Below, piece by piece: positions 17,636 to 26,725 of a DNA stretch of 64,000 bases. The position numbers and the translations under genes were made by a program. Under the pieces are notes generated by a model that saw nothing but the letters and a program-made list of their open reading frames with translations, had not been told where the DNA came from and did no database searches. Every line of letters begins with the position of its first letter. Position 1 is the stretch's first letter. The stretch is from Jejuia sp047345485 (lineage in GTDB: Bacteria; Bacteroidota; Bacteroidia; Flavobacteriales; Flavobacteriaceae): contig NZ_JBLFEN010000001.1 of assembly GCF_047345485.1 (NCBI RefSeq), forward strand, positions 682,001-746,000, written 5' to 3'.

Positions 17636-17812
17636 TTAAGAATTTAATCGTTTAGCTTTCTTTTCTTCTCTAATTTCTTTTAATCTTTCAATTAAAGAAC
17701 CACCAATCCAGTAAGGAATTACAAAGGTTAATAAAAAAATCATTAACCAAAAACCTATAGTTAAAATGGTTAAAAACGCTAAAAATCCTAAATACTGATC
17801 AAATTCAAACAT
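17636..17812 (-). CDS. Small single-span membrane protein
   Basis: A 58-residue frame with the ATG at 17812: MFEFDQYLGFLAFLTILTIG..., ending EKKAKRLNS. One long membrane span (about 7-38) containing PYWIGG is followed by a charged, mostly basic helix (IERLKEIREEKKAKR). Small proteins of this layout are common in Flavobacteriaceae. The clean start, composition, convergent terminator and absence of any competing gene support it. The function is unknown. Confidence 0.6.
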   Translation of the reverse strand: MFEFDQYLGFLAFLTILTIGFWLMIFLLTFVIPYWIGGSLIERLKEIREEKKAKRLNS

Positions 17813-17899
17813 TATATCTGTTTTTTAATATGCTGCAAAGTTACTATAAAGCGTTTTGTTTTACAATACAAAACAAAAAATTATTAACAGTTTTTTCAA

Positions 17900-18541
17900 C
17901 TAGTCTAAATTAGGCTGTGGTGTTGTACGTAAATATGGTTTTACAATGGTATGCCCTTTAGGAAACATTTTTGGGATATCTTCTGTTGCAATTGCAGGAG
18001 ACACAACAACATCTTCTCCATTATTCCAATTTGCAGGTGTTGCTACTTTGTGATATGCTGTGAGTTGTAATGAATCTATTACTCTTAATAATTCGTCAAA
18101 ATTTCTACCTGTAGATGCAGGATATGTTATAATTAATTTCACCTTTTTATCATTACCAATTACAAAAACAGAACGCACTGTAAGTTTGCTATCTGCATTT
18201 GGGTGAATCATATCATAAAGCTCAGATACTGTTCTGTCTTCATCTGCTACTATAGGAAAATTTACAGTTGTATTTTGTGTTTCGTTGATATCTTTAATCC
18301 AACCATGATGCGAATCTATACCATCAACACTTAAAGCTACTACTTTAACGTTTCGCTTATTAAATTCGTCAGTATATTTTGCTACAGTACCAAGTTCTGT
18401 AGTACAAACTGGTGTGTAATCAGCAGGATGAGAAAACAATATACCCCAACTATCTCCCAACCAGTCATGAAAATTTATATCTCCTTCAGTTGTTTTTGCA
18501 TTAAAATTTGGAGCTTCGTCTCCTAATCGTATTGTTGCCAT
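17900..18541 (-). CDS. 1-Cys peroxiredoxin (Prx6 type)
   Basis: 213 residues from the ATG at 18541 (MATIRLGDEAPNFNA); the frame extends upstream to 18664 but the added part does not fit the family. The peroxidatic Cys46 lies in HPADYTPVCTTEL. There is no second cysteine at all, and the C-terminal domain (DSLQLTAYHKVATPANW, PYLRTTPQPNLD) is that of Prx6. It reduces hydrogen peroxide and alkyl hydroperoxides in the cytoplasm. It is divergent from fumC. Confidence 0.9.
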   Translation of the reverse strand: MATIRLGDEAPNFNAKTTEGDINFHDWLGDSWGILFSHPADYTPVCTTELGTVAKYTDEFNKRNVKVVALSVDGIDSHHGWIKDINETQNTTVNFPIVADEDRTVSELYDMIHPNADSKLTVRSVFVIGNDKKVKLIITYPASTGRNFDELLRVIDSLQLTAYHKVATPANWNNGEDVVVSPAIATEDIPKMFPKGHTIVKPYLRTTPQPNLD

Positions 18542-18694
18542 AATATATTTTTTAGTTAGATAATAAATTGTAATTTTTAATTCATCTAAATTAATTGATT
18601 TGAGATGTATACTTCGTATAAAATTAGTTATATATATGTTAAAAACATCTGTTAAAACTAACAAAAATCATAATTAAAACAGGTATAAAAAAAC

Positions 18695-18702
18695 TAACTT
18701 TG
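18695..18702 (+). promoter_or_regulatory. Putative -7 element TAACTTTG for fumC
   Basis: Fits TAnnTTTG, 25 nt upstream of the fumC ATG in the divergent spacer. No TTG at the expected spacing. Confidence 0.45.
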
Positions 18703-18727
18703 TAACTTACTTTTAATATCCAATAAA

Positions 18728-20125
18728 ATGAGTTTTAGAATAGAAAAAGACACAATGGGCGAGGTTAAAGTACCTGCTGATAAACTTTGGGGTGCACAAA
18801 CAGAGCGTTCTAGAAATAATTTTAAAATAGGCCCAAATGGTTCCATGCCATTAGAGATTATATATGGGTTTGCGTATTTAAAAAAAGCAGCAGCTTATAC
18901 TAATAGTGAACTTGGTGTTTTGGATAAAGAAAAAAGAGATTTAATTGCTAAGGTTTGTGATGAAATTTTAGACGGCAAGCATGATGATCAATTTCCATTA
19001 GTAATTTGGCAAACAGGTTCTGGTACGCAAAGTAATATGAATGTAAATGAAGTTGTTGCAAATAGAGCACACCAAATAGCTGGTAAAGTTATTGGCGAAG
19101 GTGATAAAACTATACAGCCTAATGATGATGTAAATAAGTCGCAATCCTCCAACGATACTTTCCCTACTGGAATGCATATTGCTATTTATAAAAAAATTGT
19201 TGAAACTACTATTCCAGGTGTATCCCAATTAAGAGACACTTTAAATAAAAAATCGCAAGATTTTAAAAACGTTGTAAAAATTGGTAGAACACACCTTATG
19301 GATGCTACACCTATAACGCTAGGACAAGAATTATCTGGTTATGTAGCACAGCTAGATCATGGTTTAAAAGCTTTAAATAACACACTATCACACTTAAGCG
19401 AACTTGCACTTGGCGGAACTGCTGTTGGAACTGGATTAAACACTCCAAAAGGTTATAGTAAACGTGTTGCCGAATATATAGCTGAATTTACTAAACTTCC
19501 TTTTGTAACAGCGCCAAATAAATTTGAAGCTCTGGCTGCTCATGATGCTCTAGTTGAGACACATGGTGCTCTAAAACAACTTGCCGTATCTTTAAATAAA
19601 ATTGCTAATGATATAAGAATGATGGCCTCTGGACCGCGTTCTGGCATTGGTGAAATAATTATTCCTGCCAATGAACCAGGAAGTTCTATAATGCCCGGAA
19701 AGGTAAACCCAACGCAATGTGAAGCGCTAACTATGGTATGTGCTCAAGTTATAGGTAATGATGTTGCAGTTTCTGTAGGTGGTACCCAAGGCCATTATGA
19801 GTTAAATGTATTTAAGCCTGTTATGGCTGCAAACGTGTTACAATCTGCGCAATTAATTGGTGATGCTTGCGTTAGTTTTGATGTAAATTGCGCCGTTGGG
19901 ATAGCACCTAATCATAGTGTAATTGAAGAGTTATTAAATAACTCCTTAATGTTAGTAACAGCATTAAACACAAAAATAGGATATTATAAAGCAGCTGAAA
20001 TTGCTAATACTGCTCACAAAAACGGTACAACTTTAAAGGAAGAGGCTGTAAATCTTGGTTATGTTTCGGCTGAGGACTATGACAAATGGGTAAAACCAGA
20101 AGCCATGGTAGGTTCTTTAAGCTAA
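18728..20125 (+). CDS. fumC: Class II fumarate hydratase
   Basis: 465 residues, the normal length. It converts fumarate and L-malate in the TCA cycle, in the cytoplasm. Motifs are TMGEVKVPADKLWGAQTERS at the start, the substrate loop SGTQSNMNVNEV, GRTHLMDATP with the catalytic His, and the superfamily signature GSSIMPGKVNP from about residue 318. It is iron-free, unlike class I. Monocistronic, with a terminator behind it. Confidence 0.95.
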   Translation: MSFRIEKDTMGEVKVPADKLWGAQTERSRNNFKIGPNGSMPLEIIYGFAYLKKAAAYTNSELGVLDKEKRDLIAKVCDEILDGKHDDQFPLVIWQTGSGTQSNMNVNEVVANRAHQIAGKVIGEGDKTIQPNDDVNKSQSSNDTFPTGMHIAIYKKIVETTIPGVSQLRDTLNKKSQDFKNVVKIGRTHLMDATPITLGQELSGYVAQLDHGLKALNNTLSHLSELALGGTAVGTGLNTPKGYSKRVAEYIAEFTKLPFVTAPNKFEALAAHDALVETHGALKQLAVSLNKIANDIRMMASGPRSGIGEIIIPANEPGSSIMPGKVNPTQCEALTMVCAQVIGNDVAVSVGGTQGHYELNVFKPVMAANVLQSAQLIGDACVSFDVNCAVGIAPNHSVIEELLNNSLMLVTALNTKIGYYKAAEIANTAHKNGTTLKEEAVNLGYVSAEDYDKWVKPEAMVGSLS

Positions 20126-20140
20126 ATAAATGTATTAATA

Positions 20141-20169
20141 AAAAAGCATGATTTAAAATCATGCTTTTT
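20141..20169 (+). terminator. Rho-independent terminator of fumC
   Basis: A near-perfect stem AAAAAGCATGAT / ATCATGCTTTTT with a short AT loop and a T-run, 16 bp after the fumC stop. Confidence 0.9.
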
Positions 20170-20247
20170 TTTGGTTAGTTAATTATTAATTTCTAGAAAT
20201 ACATTTAGAAAATACAAACCAAATATATAATAATCTATACGCATTAA

Positions 20248-20265
20248 GGTTAACAAATGTTAACC
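20248..20265. other. Inverted repeat GGTTAAC-AAAT-GTTAACC
   Basis: A perfect 7-bp inverted repeat just past the stop of the Crp-like gene. The same 15-mer GTTAACAAATGTTAA recurs at 32630-32644. It may be a protein-binding site or a weak terminator for the minus gene. Confidence 0.4.
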
Positions 20266-20268
20266 CTA

Positions 20269-20841
20269 TTAACTCTTTAATTTTTTTCTTATTCTACTGA
20301 GTTGAACTGGAGTTATACTTAAATAGGAAGCAATGTGATATTGTGCCACTAATTTATCTATATCAGGAACATCCTCTTTTAGTTTAAGATAACGTTCTGA
20401 GGCATTCATAGAAATCAATTCAATCTGTCGTTTTTCATATTTAATAAATACCTTTTCTAAAATAGATGTATATAGATTACTTATTACCATATCTGTTTTA
20501 CACATAGCTTTTAATTTACTATAATCAATCTCATAAAGTGTACATGCTGTTATAGTTTCATAAACTATTTCAGAAGGTGCATTATTTATCAAAGCCGTAA
20601 GAGATCCTGCAAAATCCCATGGAAAGAAAAAACGCTTATTGTATTCTTTTCCAGATTCTGAAGTAATATAACAACGCATTATTCCTGATAGAAGTAAGTA
20701 AATTTTAGAAGGCACTTTACCAAATTTATCAAGTTGCGTATTTGGTGCAATTTTTTTAAACTCTGAAATACCTTTAACTTTTAAAAAAGTATCTTCGGGT
20801 ATATTATCATAAGAGTCTGAAAATTTATCATTATCAAACAT
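20269..20841 (-). CDS. Crp/Fnr-family transcriptional regulator
   Basis: 190 residues. It has an N-terminal cyclic-nucleotide-binding-like barrel (KFGKVPSKIYLLLSGIMRCY, FFFPWDFAGSLTALI) and a C-terminal helix-turn-helix (LVAQYHIASYLSITPVQLSRIRKKL, about 165-189). The barrel lacks the classical cAMP-binding RSA/E pocket residues, as is usual for these short Bacteroidota regulators, so the ligand is unknown. It is convergent with fumC. Confidence 0.85.
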   Translation of the reverse strand: MFDNDKFSDSYDNIPEDTFLKVKGISEFKKIAPNTQLDKFGKVPSKIYLLLSGIMRCYITSESGKEYNKRFFFPWDFAGSLTALINNAPSEIVYETITACTLYEIDYSKLKAMCKTDMVISNLYTSILEKVFIKYEKRQIELISMNASERYLKLKEDVPDIDKLVAQYHIASYLSITPVQLSRIRKKLKS

Positions 20842-20934
20842 GGGGTAAACGGGTTGGTTGGTGCTGCAATATATAGTTTGTTTTTCTAAGAAAGAAAAAA
20901 ATAATGTTAACTATATATGTTATTTACCTCCAAA

Positions 20935-20966
20935 TAAAAAAACCCAAAAGCAAAAGAGCTTTTGGG
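20935..20966 (-). terminator. Rho-independent terminator of the coiled-coil protein gene
   Basis: A 9-bp stem CCCAAAAGC / GCTTTTGGG with a 6-nt loop, followed on minus by a run of seven T. It lies 24 bp past the stop at 20991. Confidence 0.85.
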
Positions 20967-20990
20967 CTTGATATAACAAATAAATCTTTA

Positions 20991-21872
20991 CTATTTCATT
21001 GTAAATTCTGACGTAGACACTAAATCTTTCTGATTAAATACATTGACTATGTAACGCCCTTTTTCAAAATCATTATCGTTAGTTGCAGTCACAAACTCAC
21101 AAACATTTAAGTTAGAATTTTCATAATTAAACTTACTTACTACGCTGTAGTTTAACGTTTGTTTTCCAAAAACAACTTGTTGGTTAGCTCCTAAAATATT
21201 ATTGTTAGGATCTATAACTTGCAAATACAATTCTTGGTCTCCTGCTTGTACCAGTGAGTTTTTAGCAACAGTAAAACATACTCTAATCTTATCAGCTCTT
21301 CTAGCTCTTTCTGTGGGTATTAATTTTCCTGACGTTCTTTCAATAACACCAAAACCTTTAAGGTCTACAGTGTTTAAAATTGAAGCATTCTCAACAACTT
21401 CGGCAAGCGCTGTATTTTGAACCAATAAAGAATCTGTAAACATGGTACGCTCTTCTAGTCTTACACGCGTACTATCCAATGATGTTGCTAAATATGAGTT
21501 TTCAATTTTAAGTGAATCATTTTGAGCTAACAAAATATCCATTTCTTTTTGAAGATTTCTATATTTTGATTTATATCTCCATAAACTTTTTACATTAGTT
21601 TCAGATATTCTTAAAGAATCTATTAAACCCTGTATACGGTCTCTTGCTTCAATTAAATTATTATTTGCTACATCACTTTCAGCAATAGCTTCATCATATT
21701 GTTTCGCCATCGCATTTAAGTCATTCATAACTAATTGCTTCTCATTAGTAAGTTCTTCTTTAGTTTCGTTACTTTCTTTATACAAATTCATAGTATAAAA
21801 TCCTGTAGCTAGAAACAAAACTAGTGCTATTCCTAATCCTACTTTTAAACCAGTATTACTTTTATTTTCCAT
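20991..21872 (-). CDS. Membrane-anchored coiled-coil protein of unknown function
   Basis: 293 residues: a short cytoplasmic N-terminus, one membrane span (about 9-29, VGLGIALVLFLATGFYTMNL), a long coiled coil (about 30-150, rich in Glu/Lys/Asn with SLRISETNVKSLWRYKSKYR), then a beta-rich extracytoplasmic domain (VIERTSGKLIPTERARRADKI ... NVCEFVTATNDNDFEKGRYIV). Such proteins occur widely in Flavobacteriaceae without a known role. The gene stands alone with its own terminator. Confidence 0.65.
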   Translation of the reverse strand: MENKSNTGLKVGLGIALVLFLATGFYTMNLYKESNETKEELTNEKQLVMNDLNAMAKQYDEAIAESDVANNNLIEARDRIQGLIDSLRISETNVKSLWRYKSKYRNLQKEMDILLAQNDSLKIENSYLATSLDSTRVRLEERTMFTDSLLVQNTALAEVVENASILNTVDLKGFGVIERTSGKLIPTERARRADKIRVCFTVAKNSLVQAGDQELYLQVIDPNNNILGANQQVVFGKQTLNYSVVSKFNYENSNLNVCEFVTATNDNDFEKGRYIVNVFNQKDLVSTSEFTMK

Positions 21873-22135
21873 AATTGTTAATGTTTTTAGTGTTAATATT
21901 TAACTACATAAAGTAGCTTAGTTGCTGCAAATTAATATTAATTTAAAAGTGATATGTTTAATATCGCTTTCAAAAATATATACGCCTAAGAAATGTTTTT
22001 AGATGTTTAAAAAAACAAAAATATTCAAAGAAAATATTTAAATAGTTGATTTTAAAAGATTTAATCAAGAAGATATTAACATTAAAAATTTGTTAAAATG
22101 AAACTAAAAATATATAAGGTTATTAGAAAATACGA

Positions 22136-22414
22136 TTATAAATTACTCCCAAGTAAAACATCTAGTGCTTTACAAAATTGTTTATCCTTTTCACATAAAA
22201 CACTTAATGTTTCTGCAGTAAGTTGATGCAATTCTAGATGATGTGGTTTAATTTTACTTGCCAAAATGAACTCAGAATATGCCGCTTTTACATCCCCTTT
22301 TTTTAGCCTACTCCTACCAGATTCGATTAAAAAATTAAATGCTTTAGCGTCTTCGTAATTAATAGATACAACTTTATTGTAGTGAAGTTGGTTTTGCTTC
22401 TTAATTTTTGACAT
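22136..22414 (-). CDS. Small TPR-like hypothetical protein
   Basis: A 92-residue frame MSKIKKQNQLHYNKVVSINY... with a helical body (KGDVKAAYSEFILASKIKPHH, LHQLTAETLSVLCEKDKQFC) that reads like one and a half tetratricopeptide units. No domain can be named firmly. Its start lies inside the nominal 3' end of the 22327-22626 frame. If that frame ends early through its A9 run (22438-22446), this ATG would lie four bases after its stop. Confidence 0.5.
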   Translation of the reverse strand: MSKIKKQNQLHYNKVVSINYEDAKAFNFLIESGRSRLKKGDVKAAYSEFILASKIKPHHLELHQLTAETLSVLCEKDKQFCKALDVLLGSNL

Positions 22415-22626
22415 AAAATTAAAACATAATAAACCACAAAAAAAAATAGTAATAGTGATAAAATACCATAAACATACTTAAAGGTTTTAAATATTTTGTT
22501 TAATTTAAAATCCTTGATTGTTTTAGCTAAAAGTGAAAATGCATGTATTTTTCGAGATTTCACAAAAGACTTGTGTGTTTGTCTCTTATAAACATAACTT
22601 TGCATTCCAAATCCCAAGTAACCCAT
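22327..22626 (-). CDS. Small membrane protein, C-terminus uncertain
   Basis: A 99-residue frame MGYLGFGMQSYVYKRQTHKS... with a basic N-terminal half and one membrane span (GILSLLLFFFVVYYVLIL). The last 30 residues overlap the 22136-22414 gene and look like noise. A homopolymer of nine A (22438-22446) lies inside the span. One base fewer would end the protein at 22419, four bases before the next ATG. The MGYLGFGMQ start looks like a family of short Flavobacteriaceae proteins, but I cannot name it. Confidence 0.4.
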   Translation of the reverse strand: MGYLGFGMQSYVYKRQTHKSFVKSRKIHAFSLLAKTIKDFKLNKIFKTFKYVYGILSLLLFFFVVYYVLILCQKLRSKTNFTTIKLYLLITKTLKHLIF

Positions 22627-22692
22627 TTAACTAATATTTACCTATTAGTCATAAACTATATAAAAGTGTTACAACTATTTAATAGCTATTCA

Positions 22693-24399
22693 TTAGTTAT
22701 TAATAGCTTTTAAGGAATCTATTTGCTTTTGTAGTTTTTCTATTTCTTCCGATGTCTTGTCTACTGGCGGGATAACACTATTAGAATCTACCGTTTGTTG
22801 CATTATATCTATAGTTTTTGTGTCTTCGGCAAAAAAATAACCAATACCTTCGCTTGCTCTCCAAGCCTCATTTAGTTGTTCGTAAACGGTTTTATCCCAT
22901 TGGCTTGGGTGTTTTACATCTATCCAAACCACATCACGATACTCACTATCTACTAACACCAAATCTGGAGTGGCAGCACCATCAAATTGTTGTGCGTTTT
23001 TATCATTAATAGATGATACCGTTCCCATAAAAAACATACGCTTTTTACCTGCTATATTTTTTATGTAAGGCCTAAACTCTACAGGTGTATTTGCTGACCA
23101 ATCATATTCTTTTCTAGACTCTTTAACTTTTAAAGGCATTGCAGAAACTCCTGCGTAGCCTTGTTTTTTAGTGGCATGATCATAGTAATACAACTTATCG
23201 GTACCATCAGCTGGAACAAACACACTAAAACTCAAACTGGTACGCTCTGCGCCTACTGGCTCTAAGCCAAACCAATGATACAAACCATTAAATGCTCCTG
23301 TTTTAGTATCAGAAAAATCAAAATCGGTTACATAAGGTTGTTGGTTTTGGTCTTTAGCCATATCTGGAATTTTAACTGCTGTTTTCATATTCCATGGTAA
23401 TGGATCGCTAAAGCCTCCCAAAAACTTTAAAGACTCTGCTTGTAATCTTGATACACTTTCTGCCAATGTATTCTGTCTCGTTAAATACTCGTGATTTTTC
23501 ATGTTTTCAGGACTTATATATGTGCCTTTACCAATCAAAATACGTTCTAAGTAATCGTTAAAATCGTGTTCACCATTGTCTACAACCATTACACCTCCAA
23601 AGGTTGGATAAGGAAATAGAAACCCTTTCCATTTAATTAAACTTACCACTTGCACCCAAGCACCTGAATCATTTTGCATATAGTATGTATCACTTGGCTC
23701 TAACGTAAATAGTTGAAAAAAGTTAAAACGTTGTACAACTGCGTTGTAAGTATTTCTACTAAACTTTAAAGATTCTCCTATGGAAAAGGTTACAGGGATT
23801 CTATTTTCACTTGAAAATCTTGGGAATGGTGTTGTACTAGATACTGCAAATACTTCCTCAGTATTATCAGTCATACCTTGCCATACGTATTTTTCAGTTG
23901 GCTGAATTGCCATCGTCCATTTATTCTCGTCACCTATTCTTACCAAGTGTGGTAAGGATACATCTTTAGTTTCGCCAACACTTTCATTAGCCATGGAAAA
24001 CACATTGCGTAGAGGTTGTATACGCTCATTCTGCGTTAATGGTAATTCTCCTATTTCAACTTTATTAAGATGATTATATACGTTATACGTTTTCATATAA
24101 TCGTACATTTTAAAATGCCATCCTACTACATATAAAATGCCGAAAAACACTGATAACAATACTAATATGCCTAATCTTGATCCAGTACTAGCAGATTTTC
24201 TAAATTTTCGTAAACCAAAGAAAAGCAAAAGAGCACTAAGTAGAATTACGAAAATAAATTTACGTACAAACAACAATGCTGGTTGGTAATCGTCTCGTAA
24301 AACAAATAGTACGATAAGTAATATAATCAAAACAATAATGGTAACCGTCTTTTGTTTTTTTCCTTTATTCCAGTAGTTTTTAATCATAATTTTTATCAT
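22693..24399 (-). CDS. Three-span membrane protein with large soluble domain, unknown function
   Basis: 568 residues. It has three N-terminal membrane helices (about 19-34, 48-63 and 77-95) and then a soluble domain of about 450 residues, rich in Trp and Tyr (KWTMAIQPTEKYVWQGM, GLYHWFGLEPVGAERTSLSF, WRASEGIGYFF), ending in a short coiled coil (EEIEKLQKQIDSLKAINN). I do not recognise the domain. It is the last gene of the operon beginning at 32404, 81 bp behind the next upstream gene, and the only one with a large probably extracytoplasmic part. Confidence 0.6.
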   Translation of the reverse strand: MIKIMIKNYWNKGKKQKTVTIIVLIILLIVLFVLRDDYQPALLFVRKFIFVILLSALLLFFGLRKFRKSASTGSRLGILVLLSVFFGILYVVGWHFKMYDYMKTYNVYNHLNKVEIGELPLTQNERIQPLRNVFSMANESVGETKDVSLPHLVRIGDENKWTMAIQPTEKYVWQGMTDNTEEVFAVSSTTPFPRFSSENRIPVTFSIGESLKFSRNTYNAVVQRFNFFQLFTLEPSDTYYMQNDSGAWVQVVSLIKWKGFLFPYPTFGGVMVVDNGEHDFNDYLERILIGKGTYISPENMKNHEYLTRQNTLAESVSRLQAESLKFLGGFSDPLPWNMKTAVKIPDMAKDQNQQPYVTDFDFSDTKTGAFNGLYHWFGLEPVGAERTSLSFSVFVPADGTDKLYYYDHATKKQGYAGVSAMPLKVKESRKEYDWSANTPVEFRPYIKNIAGKKRMFFMGTVSSINDKNAQQFDGAATPDLVLVDSEYRDVVWIDVKHPSQWDKTVYEQLNEAWRASEGIGYFFAEDTKTIDIMQQTVDSNSVIPPVDKTSEEIEKLQKQIDSLKAINN

Positions 24400-24480
24400 T
24401 CTGAACGTGTTTCAGAATCTATATTTTTAAGGTTAGTTATTTTAATATGAAATCTCAAAATAAATTCAGGATTACAAATC

Positions 24481-25008
24481 TTACTTTAAATATCCTTTAT
24501 CTTTCAACCTATCTCTAGCACTTTTTTCATTAGGCTTAGGCTTGTTTTTAATTTCTTTTTTTGCTTCTTTTATAACTGGGGGATTTTCAGTTTTTAAATC
24601 CTCTATAAAATCTTTCCCTTTTTCAAAAGTATCTTGCACTAAGTCTTCAATAGAATCGCTTTTCTGTTCAATAACTTCACTCGATTTAAAAATAAATCCT
24701 GCTAAATACGTACCTAATATAGTACCAACAATCATTGAGGCGAAGATTGAAATTGTAGCAATATCAATAGGTATTAAGAATCGGGTTACTACAATTCCTA
24801 TAAGAAATAGAAAGCCAATAAATACCAGACGTACAATAAATTTCTGTTGATATAAAAACCCCGTTTTATCAGTTGGTTTCATCTGTAAGTTTTTGGAATA
24901 CATTAATTTATTAAAAAAACGATATAGCGTATTGCTATGAGATTCTCTCCAATAGAGTAATGCACCGAATAAAATAGCTGCAACGAAAATTATGAGTTCT
25001 AGTGTCAT
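24481..25008 (-). CDS. Membrane protein with charged tail, unknown function
   Basis: 175 residues with a first span at 3-18 (LIIFVAAILFGALLYW), two spans at about 59-80 and 87-107, then a highly charged cytoplasmic tail (about 115-175) rich in Lys/Glu/Pro and ending RDRLKDKGYLK. I do not recognise a family. It lies 13 bp after the lipoprotein gene in the AAA/NUDIX operon. A membrane partner for the soluble proteins of the operon is inferred from position only. Confidence 0.55.
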   Translation of the reverse strand: MTLELIIFVAAILFGALLYWRESHSNTLYRFFNKLMYSKNLQMKPTDKTGFLYQQKFIVRLVFIGFLFLIGIVVTRFLIPIDIATISIFASMIVGTILGTYLAGFIFKSSEVIEQKSDSIEDLVQDTFEKGKDFIEDLKTENPPVIKEAKKEIKNKPKPNEKSARDRLKDKGYLK

Positions 25009-25021
25009 GTTTTATGAATTT

Positions 25022-25477
25022 TTAATTACCCGTTTTTTTATCTAGAAAATTATTAAACTGTATATTATAGGCAACAACTTTTATCTTACTATCATCTTTT
25101 TTTGTTAATACTAATTTCACTTTAGCGCTCCCTTTTTCGAATTTAACATCATATTCCATATTATAAATCCCTTGATTAATTGCTCCTTCAGAAACCATTG
25201 TATTAGAAAACAATAATTGCCCTTTATCTAAATACCCAAGTTTATTTTCAGTTGATTTAAAAATTTCCATCAATTCCTCTTTTGAAGTCACTTCATAAAA
25301 CTCTTCACTAAAAAATTCAGTTGCGTTATCAAATTCTGAGTGTCTTATAGTATAAAAAAGATCTGCAACAACCATTTGTGCTTCCAGAAGATCTTCTTCC
25401 CGATTTTGATACTTTTTATTAAAATGACAACTAGTTGCTACTATTACAAAAGTTAAAATAAATAAAACTTTTTTCAT
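25022..25477 (-). CDS. Small lipoprotein, DUF4019/NTF2-like
   Basis: 151 residues with the lipoprotein signal MKKVLFILTFVIVATSC (Cys17). The body (LEAQMVVADLFYTIRHSEFDNATEFFSEEFY ... YDVKFEKGSAKVKLVLTKKDD, abridged) has the helix-then-sheet rhythm of NTF2-like DUF4019 proteins. It is not an enzyme as far as can be seen. Gaps of 12-13 bp on both sides tie it to the operon, placing one component at the outer or inner membrane surface. Confidence 0.6.
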   Translation of the reverse strand: MKKVLFILTFVIVATSCHFNKKYQNREEDLLEAQMVVADLFYTIRHSEFDNATEFFSEEFYEVTSKEELMEIFKSTENKLGYLDKGQLLFSNTMVSEGAINQGIYNMEYDVKFEKGSAKVKLVLTKKDDSKIKVVAYNIQFNNFLDKKTGN

Positions 25478-25489
25478 AATTCTCTTTTA

Positions 25490-26725
25490 TTAAATATTAT
25501 TACTAATAGTTTCTACCACCCAATCTTTAAAAGAATCGTCCCAAGTTTTAAAGTTATTATAAAAATCTTCTTTATCATACCAATACCAATACAATACATC
25601 TTTTGGTGCAATTTTAACTAACAGTTTCCAAATTAAATCCTGGTGCTTAGCTTCTAGTGACGAATGTGGTTTATGTAATGAAAGGTATAGTTTAGTGTCA
25701 ACAACATCAGCAATTTTAAACGTATTACTTGTTTCTATTTTCTCCAAATAACGCTCAACACTCATCACTTTTTTTCTTGATGTAATATCTAATTTATTTA
25801 AATAACTTTTAAATAAAATAGGATCGTCTAAAATATTATTCAAGGGGTGCTGTGTCTCTTTTAAATGTAGAAACATCATATAATTTTTAATACGATTGTA
25901 TCGCTCTGTTTTAACTTCAGCTTCTAAATCACAGCTAATAATAGAATGGCTACGTAATTTTTCAATCAATTCTGATTGTTGTATATGATAAATTAAAACA
26001 TCGTGTGTTGTATCCTTAATGGCTTCTTTATGCCACATTTCATCTTCAAAAACAATTATTGGTACTATAAAATCTCTAAGTACGTAAACACCACCAAAAG
26101 CTCTGGTGTAAAACGAATCTGTAGTATATTGTAATTCGTGTAATTGTAAATCTCTATGCCTAAGATCTCCATACGTTTTAGCAGAATCTAATAACTTTTG
26201 ATGCATAGTTTCGCTAATAAAGTTATTGCTCCTATTAAATTCTTCAACTAATTCTAGTTGTGCTTCTTTAACTTTATCTAAATTATCTATAAGATGAAAA
26301 TTCACCTTCACAATGTTATATTTCAAAACATCCAAAGGCTCATAAAACGCATCAATACCCTGATCGAAATCTAAACAAATAGCACTATCTCTAGTAATAT
26401 CTTTTATTTTAATACCATGAATTTTAAAGATATATTTCATCATATCTTTATCAAACGTATGAAACGGTAAATACACTGGTTTTCCCTTTTGAAGTGGGGA
26501 AATAATAATACCATGAGGATTTGCTTCTCCGTTATTCAAGTAATTGATATCGCCCTTTTCTTCTGCTATTTCAGGACTCCAGCCAATACCATCAATATGG
26601 AATGTATTGAGTTTGGTTTTAGTAAACCCCAATTTAACTAAACACTTATTATAGCGCTCTACTAATTTACCGCTTACTGGGATAAGTTCGCTTCTATATA
26701 AATTTGCTTGTTTTAGTTTGTTCAT
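25490..26725 (-). CDS. Conserved-looking soluble protein of unknown function
   Basis: 411 residues, no signal peptide or membrane span. Notable segments are HIDGIGWSPEIAEEKGDINY, GIIISPLQKGKPVYLPFHTF, LDFDQGIDAFYEPLD and an aromatic C-terminal region YWYWYDKEDFYNNFKTW. It may be the Bacteroidota family labelled DUF6638, but I hold that loosely. The start shares one base with the stop of the NUDIX gene (26725), so translation is coupled. Confidence 0.6.
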   Translation of the reverse strand: MNKLKQANLYRSELIPVSGKLVERYNKCLVKLGFTKTKLNTFHIDGIGWSPEIAEEKGDINYLNNGEANPHGIIISPLQKGKPVYLPFHTFDKDMMKYIFKIHGIKIKDITRDSAICLDFDQGIDAFYEPLDVLKYNIVKVNFHLIDNLDKVKEAQLELVEEFNRSNNFISETMHQKLLDSAKTYGDLRHRDLQLHELQYTTDSFYTRAFGGVYVLRDFIVPIIVFEDEMWHKEAIKDTTHDVLIYHIQQSELIEKLRSHSIISCDLEAEVKTERYNRIKNYMMFLHLKETQHPLNNILDDPILFKSYLNKLDITSRKKVMSVERYLEKIETSNTFKIADVVDTKLYLSLHKPHSSLEAKHQDLIWKLLVKIAPKDVLYWYWYDKEDFYNNFKTWDDSFKDWVVETISNNI

